Positions 11,444 to 22,040 of a stretch of DNA of 64,000 bases are shown here, in pieces. Origin of the DNA: Xestospongia muta (taxonomy: Eukaryota; Porifera; Demospongiae; Haplosclerida; Petrosiidae); contig OY848926.1 of NCBI GenBank assembly GCA_963693285.1, forward strand, positions 1,741,001-1,805,000. Reading direction: 5' to 3'. The number at the start of each line of letters is the position of its first letter. Position 1 is the first letter of the stretch. Made by a program: the position numbers and the translations under genes. The notes beneath the pieces are model-generated. The model saw nothing but the letters and a program-made list of their open reading frames with translations, was not told the DNA's origin and did not search any database.

Positions 11444-14400
11444 TTACTCAGAAATTGTTTTCAGGTGATCTTCGTACTTTTGTGCCACATCATTCTGTCT
11501 AATAGCTCTTAAAGCAGATATTAAATTCCTTCTTGTCGCATTATCAGCTTTATCCTGTATCCATAACTGATACATCCTGGTACAGTCATGACATCCAGCT
11601 AAATCCACATCATCCAGTCCTAGTTGTACACCCAATTGATTCCACTCTGCAGTTCTAGCATGTGTAGTTATTTCAAGAATGGGAGGTTGTTGATCCAAGA
11701 GTTGATCTGGTATAGTAGATACATATACACCTCTTTCAGCTATATTACCTAATATTGAAATTAAATAAAAGGACATTTTAATAATGATATAACAAAATGA
11801 ACTGTACAATATTAACAACTATAATTATACTATTGGTATTGGTAAGATTAGCTGAGACAACTAACAATTGTGGGTGTGTCATCATCATTGTCAAGTATTA
11901 ATTATTTACAAGTGACAATTTGACAGACCCTATTTAGATGGAAACTGTGAAGTCATTCAATAAACATTAATATATTCATTTAACCTGGTATTTAACATAA
12001 CAGCACACAGGTAATAAACTGTTATCATGTATACCTGTCTATGTTATTAATAAACCAAGCACAGGTATTTTACCATATAAGGAAGTAATATATATATAAC
12101 AGAGTCTAGTATATAGTAATTGTTACAGTATTTATAAAGTACTTATAGTAACCTTATATCAGTACTAGATAGTCTGAGGTTATATAACATTACATCTGAT
12201 ACAAGTATTACAATTAATAACTTTACAATACTCAATACTTAAATTATATACTCACTAACCTTGATCAGTAGTAGGATTATCAGTGACCATTTCTTTTAGC
12301 CAGACACCTTGACGTAATGGGTTGATATCATCTACAGAAGCACCATCATCACAACATGTCACTTTCTTCTTTGTATCATTTGGACAACAAAGATGATCAC
12401 TTGTTTTATGTATTGTACAATGAAAGTTCTCTTGAGGTATTGAAAGAATTAGCTTATATCGAAATTTCTTGACAACAGCATCGATTCCTTCTTTGATCGA
12501 TTTTCGAATAATACAACATTTCTCTGCAGGACCAGAGTAATATATCTCCAGCCAATAAATAGCATCTACTAATAGAACTGCACCTCCCAGACCAGTACAT
12601 GTTAGACGAATAGCATTACGATATTGTAGTTTGCCGGATACAGGAGGTTGGAGATCAAATTTGATGGAACATTTAGGACGTAGAAGATTGACAACTAATG
12701 CAGGAAATAGTCCTTGAGGTAGAGGACACATACCCCACGTAAGAACAAGAGGGTCTGTGTTCTTATTAAAAATAGATATCAAGGACTCAGAGAGAGTTGT
12801 AGTTGGTAGAACACAAGGGATAAAGTACTTCCCTTCTTGAGGTAAAGCAGCAATGATAAATACATCTTCCATTAGTTTAAGAAAATCATCTGGTGAGAAC
12901 TCTGGAGAGAATCCTTGAGACAAGACTGATGTCAGTAACTCTCCTTGAAAGATTCCTTCAGTCTTCAGTTGTTTATGAGCACCTGATGGAATATTGATAC
13001 CATTATCCTCTAAATGATCCACAGCATCAGCAAAAGAGATGCTGATTAACTCTGACAGCTTATCAAATAATGGCTGTGGGTGTAAAAATACAACATTAGG
13101 AAGGACTCGAGGAAAGTACAGGAAGATGGTAAGATCATGATAGTACATCAACGCTGCCTCTACATCTTGAGAAACCATCTTGAGAGCCTCACCAATTCTC
13201 AAACATTCAGACTTGCTGATAATCTTTGTCTGAGAGGTCTTTTGGAGTTGGTCTAAGTCTAGCTGGAATAAAAACCATCGAGCTGGGATTTCTGCCTCTA
13301 TGTAAGACTGGCATATCTTACGACAAATCAAATCAGCCATTTTTATCTCCTCCTCACTTCGACCAATTGCATTGATTGGAAAGATCATCTTCTCACCAGA
13401 TTGACGATAACTTAATATCATCTCACTAAATTTCTCCAAAGTTGACCAGAGAATGCCATTTTTATCATCTAATGACTCACTACACTCACCAATCTTATCC
13501 AAATATGTCCCCAGTACTATAAATTGAGGCTCTTTATGGGACAGATTGATGTAAATGTTACGTAGATCAGGTGGATTAACAGATGCTAATGAACGACATG
13601 ATGCTTCAAGAAGTTGTAAGTGTGTGATCTGTCGTTCAACTGGTTGACCAATATGCTCTCCTTTGACACTGTAAAAGAACTTGGGCTTGTCTTTAAGGTT
13701 TTCATTTAGTTTGAGTGTGAGAATATTGATTGGATTATAATGCAATAATGCCGGAGCTATATCGATGAATGCAGCTTGACCACCTGAATCTACACAATAG
13801 ACCCAGTGTGTTTCATAAAGAGCAGGAGACTTCTGTACAATAGGTAAGAGTTGAACTACCTCCTGAGTTGATCGAGACAACAGAGGTGTTTCATTTGGTT
13901 GAGAACTTTCTTTGGTAGATGTGGTAACTGTAGAGGTAATGTGAATTTCTTCATCAGAGACATCTTGATTAACATATTCATCTTCAAGTGTTTCAATTTC
14001 TTCTTCTGTTATCATTGTTCTAGTCTTCAATCCTACTTTCATTGTTTGAGCAACCATACCTTTAAGAGACTCATAGTCTACTTTATTCCAACACTGAATA
14101 GACTGATCACCTCCTGCTGTCATACTGGTGATCTCTACCTTTCTTACTTCAGGTGCTACAGTCACTGGTGTACTCTCATGAGTGTAAGGTGGAGGTTCAT
14201 TGAGGAGGAGCTTTATAATAGATGATTTTCCAGACCCAGGAGGACCACAGAGAGTGAGTTTGGTCCACTTAACAATGACATAGCCTTCATTGAGGGCATG
14301 GTTCAGTAAACCAGAATAATCTGTAAAACAATCAGTGATCATATAATGAGATAACAAATAAGTAGTATACTTACCAGGTACTTCATCTTCATTAAAAAAG

Positions 14401-16246
14401 AAAACTTTATATTTTAATTGAGACTCAACTTCACTACATTTTCCAACAATTCCTGTTGTTTCAGAGAAGTATGGAGGAATCATACTGATAATAGTAGGTA
14501 CTTCAATTGTTACCATTGACAGGAGGTCAGTGTACTTGGATTTAAATTTGAAGACATCCTCTAAAGCTAATGTAAGGTAACTCCCAATGTTAGTATTACC
14601 ATATCTTTTCTCTCTTTGAGTTGACCACAATATGAATGTATCTGAGCCAATCTTGTATGGAGTAGGTGGAGGAGCTTTTTTACTTTGATTTCGATTAATG
14701 TTAATGAAAAATAGTTTTGGTTTTCCTTGAAGTGTAGGACACTGCTGTACTTTCTCTACTAGTTCATAGATATTGACATGACAACGATCATTACACTTCA
14801 TATAGTGGTCATTACGTCCATCACTAGATATACAACAGACAAAGCTGTCATAAGCTGTGTGATCCATACTAGCTATCTCTTCCACTAGTTGTATCATTTG
14901 TGTACTAGTAACATCAGTGTGGTGTTGAACTGAATATTGTAAGTACTGGAAAATACTTGTTAACTTTAAAGAATTAGCTTGTCCTCCAAATACTGAATGA
15001 CCATCAGGAAGATTTTCTGCTACAACAACAAGTGCAATACCATGTGGTCTGGCATTCATAGGATAAGCTGGTGTTGGTGTCTCTTTTATATTTTTAGAGT
15101 AACGGACAACACACTCCACAGGAAGGAAAATTCCATGTCCTTTAGGACAAATAAAACAAGAAGCATCACCATAGCAACCACTAGGGTACTCATTATCTGT
15201 AGCAACTAGAGTGTCCTGTTAAAAGATAATAGAGGAAATTATGATATAATGTTTTACACTCTATATTAATTACTATACATATATATGATCACCTACGAGG
15301 TATCATTGTTATTACAATGATCTAGTACATTATAACATTTGAATGAGTTTGTCATTTGTGAATGATATAGTTAAATTATTAACATCCAATAAAGAGAACA
15401 TTAATTTGTAAAGATATTAATAGAAGTGACTTAATATCTGCTTTTAATTACTCAATTATAACTTATGTATATAAAATGTCATTGTTAATTAAATAAATCT
15501 ATTAGGTAAATAATCTTTAAGTCCAGACTTGAAATGTCATTCTTAATTTGTATATATAACATTATTATGTGATCTGAACATTCAAACACACATCAGTTAT
15601 TACTTATTACTACATGTGACACAATCTTTAAAACTAACACTGATTAAAATTACAACATATAACATCAAACTCAAACCACTAGTGATATGAGACTTAGTCA
15701 GTCAACATTACAAATACATGTATATATACTCACTGTTTCTATTCCAGCAAAATATTGACTGTCACCAACAGGAGGTAATGTTCCTAACCATCTCACTGTA
15801 CCAGTGATATCAACTTCAGGTAATAACCAAGGAAGTGTTTTTCTTTGTCTTTTATTAACATGTCCAGCTACATACTTCCAAAACTCTACTGGTATAAATA
15901 CTCTATCTCCCACAGAGAGAAGGATGGCTTCATCAATGAACGGCAGAGACACTGATTGTCTGACAATACAAGATAATATCAGTGATCATACAATACATTA
16001 TAGAGGATATAGTAGATGGAATATACTTTGTCTGTCATACTGTATACAACATGTACTAAGTACTACATCATTACATACTATTAATATTTCTAATTGGAAC
16101 ACTCTATTAATACTCTCTATACAAGGATGATACATATTGTTACTATAGTAACATCTCACTAGTCATCTTATATATACTGGTACTTACTGTGTAGTAGTAG
16201 GTACTTGATATGTAACATTCTTCTTAACAACAGAATGATCATCAGT
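11444..16246 (-). CDS. Gene C core: CAP-Gly / pseudo-caspase / GTPase / divergent Death domain
   Basis: Exons 16188-16246, 15734-15959, 14375-15215, 12260-14320 and 11444-11748 correspond to exons 2-5 of genes B and D plus a different last exon. The Death domain here (EWNQLGVQLGLDDVDLAG, then YQLWIQDKADNATRRNLISA) is clearly not the B/D version, and the acidic linker exon is absent. The caspase-like part is again inactive (FININR for the Cys motif, SDG for SHG). The 54-bp intron between caspase and GTPase exons is a multiple of three without stops, so it could be retained in frame; in A, B and D it is 55 bp. No MGQQ exon exists for this copy and exon 2 contains no ATG, so a start must come from upstream: the VAP exons at 16539-19624 fit in phase, giving 1,300 residues. 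Confidence 0.7.
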
Positions 16247-16538
16247 CTAAAATGATATAGAACTAATAAGTATGATATGAAGTTATAGATGAAGTCATGA
16301 ACTAATATTATTTATGATAAACACATTTAGACTACACATCAGTAATCACTTAATGTTAAAAAGTAGCTCAAGAGAATGAACAACTACAAAGGATTGTAAC
16401 CTTGTCTACCTAGCCCCTCCTATTAATTTTGACTATAACTTTATTAAATTTTACATGTAGAATCAGTTAGCATTTAATATAATTAATACTGTAGTACATT
16501 ATGTTTGAATTGTAGCAATGAACTAACTAAATAATTAC

Positions 16539-19500
16539 TTGTTTTGATGTCAGAGCTTCATCATCAATGAACAGACACCTTAATTTTGAATTCATAAGTT
16601 TTCTTTCATCAACATTTTTCATCTGTTATAAAAATATAACAAATTCTCTAAATAATATCACAACCAGTAAGTAGTAAATCTTACAACAGTATCCAGACCT
16701 TCATCAGCAAAGTCATCATCTACACACAATGATTGGACCATTAACATATGATTGGTACATTCTTTTATAGCCATTTCATCGATTGGTAGTAACATAACTA
16801 TATATGAAGAAGACAACTTATCAATATAGTAGTTACCAGGTCATATTATAAATACATATAAATGTATGTGTCATATCTATTGTGTATTTTATGATAATAG
16901 ATTAATAATATCTGTTCTACTGAATTGAGAATGGATTAACTCAACCTCTCTGACATTATGATCACTACAGTAGATACTATAGAAATTATCTTTAGTATTT
17001 AGATATATCGTGAATATAGAGGTTGAAAAGTATTAGTATGGAACTAGAACAAGTATCCTGAATATAGAGGATATCCTTATGACAGGTTCCGCTGTAGACA
17101 CTGGAGTTAAATATTTATAATTTGGATGATCTCTTAACTTTAATCATCTCCTTTGTAGTAGCCATATTACAAATATACTCATATCACATTACTAATAGAT
17201 TATACTAATACCACACTGACTAGTCATGTAGAAGAACAAGAATTTAATCTCTTATCATAGAATTTAAGTAGCACAATGTTCAAGATAATACTTGTCACAT
17301 AGCCTTGATAAGCAGTATGTAACTCCAGCTTGAAAGTTGGAACAGAATCAATGAAATTACAATAATCAGTTAATTAATGACTACAATCCTTCTTAGTGCA
17401 GCTGTAGGTTTATTAATTGACACACTCAGTAGGATAAAGACAAAAAGATATATAAAAGGGAAGAGGTATGAATCTCTCATGTAATACTGATTAAAAATTT
17501 AAAATGTAAAGTAGAGAGCTCTCTCATGTTTAGGCATTTCTGTAATATAACATGACTACTTGAGGAGAATTTCATCATTTTTTTCTACCATTGAATTTGA
17601 TCTCAACATATCAACCGCTGACATCGCAAGAAATATTCACACTTAAATGTACTCTTATTATTACTAGCAATATACAAGGACAAACCCAATACCTGATATT
17701 TCCTGTTCTCCATGAGGTAAAATGATTCCAATTATAGGTCTGACACGATATTGTTCAGGAGTAGTGGTCTTCATTTTAAACCCCACCCTATTGTTAGAGG
17801 TGTTATGAAGTGTGAGTTTAGTTTTGACAACCTTTGAGAATGGACCTAAAACATCAGAAAAGAAGACAATCCTTTAATTGTTAGAAATTTAATATTTAAG
17901 TAAATATAATAACTATAATAATAAATTGTCATGGCTACCTTTAATAATCACTGATGGAAACTGTCCACAGTGTGATAGGTAGGGGGTTAAAATTAATTTG
18001 CGTGTGGGTGGACAATATTATGTGAAAGCAGATAAGCTATAAACATGTCAGATGTTCTTGTGTACTTTTTCTCAATGCTCTTTATGAACATTATTGCTGT
18101 AAAATGATCAAATGTTTACTATTACCTTCTCTAGTGGGACATTGAGGCTTTTCTTTGTTGGCAGCCCAAATAAAATAATTTAATAATATTATTATAGTGT
18201 TTGTAATTATTGATTACATATCTTAATAAAATATTAATAATACCATAAATAAAAACCACTTTGATTAAATTCTCTATCAATATATAATATTATTTATAAG
18301 TGTTAACAGAAAAGTTTCTAAATTTCTATTAAGTAGTTTTGAGTAAAAGTACATGTCATCTCTTGATATTGTATAACTTTGTTCAGGTACAAGGTAGGTC
18401 TTTATATGTGACCTGATTTGAGAAAAAGGACTACTTCTGTTAAATATCTCAAAACACACAGTTGTTAAATATTAAAAAAACATACAGTTGTTAAACATCT
18501 CAAAACATACAGTTGTTGAATATCTCAAAACATATAGTTGTTGTGTACATGAAAATACACTTTCAATATATGTTTACTAAATTATGCCTCAGTTTAAAAA
18601 CAATAGATAACTTGAATGCAAAATTTAGTGAGTAATCTATTTAAAAAATTGCTTATGTACATACAAGTGTTCTAAATGTTATGATTGAAGTGGTTCCTTA
18701 TTGCAAATCATGCTACATATTTTGAAAAAACATAACAGCTGCTCTGTATTATGAACTTTGAAGTCAATCTCTGCTTTGAATCAAGTAATATAACATTTTT
18801 TGTAGACTGGGCAATTCTTCATTATTGTCTTATGTTACCTGCCATCTTAACATGAAAGATGACTGTCCTGAATGTAGAGTGTGTCTAAGACAGCAATTTG
18901 TGGCTCAGTATTAATTATAGAGACAATTAGGGAGAGCAATGTTGGTTATGGTAATTGTAAGAGGTATGTATCAGAATGTTAAGCACACATTCAATGTGTG
19001 TTAAAATAACATCTACACAATAATTGTTACCGTATATCGGGAAATATTCGTGTTGCTAAATTTTTGTGAATTTCACGAATTTAACTCCATCGTAAAAATA
19101 TCCCTCGCCAATTTCTTACAATTATGGGCGTGGCAAATGGTTACGCAGAAAATTCGATTATGGGTGTGGCAAATAGTTAGTAAAACTAATAGTAACCACA
19201 TGGCTCTCTTTAAATATTTCAAGAAGGAAGAACGTTTTCCTCTACCTGATCTTTTGGGACCACTATCAACTAAAGTTCCGTCTTCTCCATTGGACGTCCA
19301 TACCTCTTTATAAACATGGTATCAGGAGTCTATTTCGAACGTCTCCATTGTCGAGTGCAGACGTGAGAAAATGTGTTTAGGGTGTAGTCAAACGGTAATA
19401 ATTGCCAGTGGGTGGAAACATGGTGTAAATTCGCAAAATTTATATTCGCAAAAAACCACAATTTCACCAATTCGCAAAAATATCCCGACGTGAAAGTTTC

Positions 19501-19624
19501 CCCATATACGGTACAAGTTCTAACTCATTAATAGTTCATTATTGATCTGAAAGGATAACTTACCTTGAAATGTTAGCTCATTGGGTGGATCAAGTTCCAA
19601 TATTTGTGGTGTTATAGTGGTCAT
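16539..19624 (-). CDS. VAP-family MSP-domain exons, probably the 5' part of chimeric gene C
   Basis: Exons 19564-19624, 17693-17845, 16685-16797 and 16539-16622. The product begins MTTITPQILELDPPNELTFQ and continues GPFSKVVKTKLTLHN, FKMKTTTPEQYRVRP, then MLLPIDE and MNSKLRCLF. This is the VAPA/VAPB major-sperm-protein domain, the ER module that binds FFAT motifs, including the KTTTP loop. Residue order and phases match VAP through the end of the domain. The coiled coil and C-terminal membrane anchor of VAPs are not found; after the last donor (CAA|GTAATT, phase 0) the next minus-strand exon is exon 2 of gene C, which needs phase 0. Either VAP was truncated by the arriving gene copy, or the two form one fusion protein. 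Confidence 0.85.
16798..17692. other. VAP intron 2, nothing else seen
   Basis: AT-rich intron between the two MSP-encoding exons. No exon, repeat array or element is evident. Confidence 0.5.
18441..18543. repeat. Short minisatellite, ~25-26 bp x 4, in VAP intron 1
   Basis: Four imperfect copies of a unit containing ATCTCAAAACATACAGTTGT, spaced 25-27 bases. There is no coding content. Confidence 0.75.
19030..19511. mobile_element. MITE-like element with CCGTATAT termini, in VAP intron 1
   Basis: The left end reads CCGTATATCGGGAAATATTC and the right end is its imperfect inverse (AAAGTTTCCCCATATACGG), flanked by TA at 19028-19029 and 19512-19513. Subterminal stretches rich in ATTCGCAAA/TTTGTGAAT are also inverted. 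No transposase is present. A non-autonomous Tc1/mariner-like origin is inferred from the TA duplication. Confidence 0.75.
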
Positions 19625-19732
19625 ATCTCAGTCTTCAATGTGTTTAACTATGATAGAATCAAGAATTGAGCCTGACTGCAATGAAAGATAGGGATTAGTT
19701 GTAAACTCAATCAGTATTAATATGAGAGTCTA

Positions 19733-19964
19733 TGGAACACTAAATGCGACAAAAAATAGAGATAGGTATGTAATGATTAGAAATACTATTAGCATAATTT
19801 TTGAACGTTTTTCTGCTTTTTTCCTTCTCTTGAACATTCATATGAACGTTTAAGAGAACGCGTTCAAAAGAAGCCAAAAAATAGAGGAACGTTCAAAAAT
19901 TATACTAAAAATCATTTAAATTATTACATACCATATCTCTAAATTTGTCGCATTTGGTGTTCCA
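19733..19964. mobile_element. Long-palindrome MITE upstream of the VAP start
   Basis: 232 bp, almost entirely two inverted arms: the ends TGGAACACTAAATGCGACAA and its near-perfect inverse (TTGTCGCATTTGGTGTTCCA), flanked by TA. It ends about 109 bp upstream of the VAP start codon, so it may overlap the promoter. There is no coding capacity. Confidence 0.85.
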
Positions 19965-20134
19965 TAAGAGCCTGTAATAAAGAGTGTACAGATATATCTT
20001 ACAAGTTAGGAAGAAAGCCAAACTGAAGGAAGAAAATCGAGAAAGTAGACGGGAAGGGACATTCCCATGGACCACATGGCTTACATCGTTATATTTGGTC
20101 CCTCAGGAAATTTGTAGCGCAACATACGCTCCAC

Positions 20135-20422
20135 TACGGAAGCCGAAGGCGGACATCCATTTCTACTTCGAATTTCATATACTCTGCTTTGAAGTTTGCC
20201 GAATATATCCGATTCTACTTTGCAGTTTTCCAAAAATATTCCAATTCCAACTCTATTTTCTATCCTTCGATGGAATATTTAACAACTAAAATCCTATAGC
20301 CCCACCCTAACCGGAAACATGTCGCTTCGCTCCATTCTAAGAGACAGCTCGCGCTGCTCGCTTCACTTCATTGAACGATGGAAAGTAGAATTGGAATTGG
20401 ATGTCCGCCTTCGGCTTCCGTA
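20135..20422. repeat. GC-richer inverted repeat, 25-bp perfect arms
   Basis: The arm at 20135-20159 (core GGAAGCCGAAGGCGGACATC) recurs inverted at 20398-20422. The sequence between and around the arms is richer in G+C than its surroundings and contains weaker internal inverted similarity (CCAATTCCAA against TTGGAATTGG). It may be the remains of a foldback transposon; no target duplication could be fixed. Confidence 0.55.
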
Positions 20423-21008
20423 CTCCCCTAGGGCAAAGTCTCCTTTGCCATGGCTGGGCCATTGCATAATGAAAATTCCAGGATGCATTAATAGTTCCAA
20501 CTTGGCTTTCCTCGTCAATAATGTGGCTGTCTTCCTGGAGAAGTTCACTGTCTTGATTCATTGTATTTGAAGTTATCATCTTGAAGTATAAAGCTGATTG
20601 CTGATAGTATCCAGTACACAAAACCCAAAATGTTCAGATGTGGTCTATACTCACCATCCTTTATTAATGCTATATTAGATCCATGTTATATTTATTTCAA
20701 ACAAAACAGGATGTGACCACATCTATTAGAATCAATAGTGAAACACCTCATAACAACATTTCTACTAGTAAATTCACAAGACCTAATAAAATGCACTAAA
20801 TATTTTGTATTTGTTGACTTCCTAAAACATGTCAAATGATATTATGTTCATCATATATCATAACAAGTATGTATTCTCCACTCTGTACAATACAATATTG
20901 AGATAATTACTTGATACTACTCAGATTGTAAACATAAACTGAACTAGCAACTTTAATTTATTAACTTCAACTATTACAATTATACAACTCTGATATATGT
21001 ACACAATT
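20423..21008. other. Intergenic, no gene seen
   Basis: AT-rich sequence between the inverted repeat and the left edge of the gene D block, with no supported feature. Confidence 0.5.
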
Positions 21009-22040
21009 GTTCAAAGAATACAAGATATTTAACTGTATTGTTGTAATATAAGAGTTGTCTGATTCTTTAAAAATTAACTGTATAATTTTAAAACTTTTTC
21101 TAGTTTATTTAGAATCTGATAATAATTCATCAGATACATATACTAAATGGAGTTGTACATTAAATATATAAAGAACTAATATACATAATACATATATAAT
21201 ATTTAATACACTCTTATTACATGTACACACATATAAATATCATTTTATATATACAGTATTGAACTGTACATAATATAAAATAGACTAATAACATATGAAC
21301 ATATAATGTTATAGTCTCAGTAGATACTTTGACAGAGTCTTACTAAGTGATATATAAAGTGATCACACTTTAGTATAAAGAAATAATGTTGATCTTATTA
21401 ATAGTAGGTAAGGTAATGGATTACTAAAGGAGGAGGAGATAAAACTAATACAATGTCTGTAGTTATTATAATAGAACAGTTAATAATGACATCAGTTTAA
21501 TTTACTTCATATATTATAGTGTCATAACTCTATATATAAAGTTATAGTATATACAAGATCTATCTACTATAATATAGTGATATTAATAGTTAGTGTTACT
21601 ATAAATAGAACTGAGGGTACATAGGTCATTGTACAAGTAAAAATGTTAGTCACTCCCACATAGTACAATGTAATCAGGTATATAATGTGTTGTCAATTAG
21701 TGGTTAAATAGTGGTTACTAGTTGTTCAATAGGTTTATCTGAACTAGTCATCTCTATGAGCCATGGTGCCTGATGTGACTGGTCAATATCTGTCATTAAT
21801 AAACTGTTGTTACAACATGTCACCCTCTTTTGGTCTTCATCATGTTGTCAATTGTTGTCAATTAGTGGTTTCTTTTTAAATGATAAATAACACTCTCTTC
21901 TATTAAAATATTTAATTATATCATCATTTAAAATACTCAAATAGGATTTCTGAAAATAGAAATATCTTGAAACAAAAGTAAGTTTTTAACAAACAAAACT
22001 TTAACAAACAAAGGAGATAACACAGTCATATTACTATGTT

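Noticed and set aside
12255..15119. A 954-codon frame taken as a single-exon gene
   Set aside because: It reads through a 54-bp intron with good splice sites that is spliced in the sister copies, and it starts inside the CAP-Gly domain.
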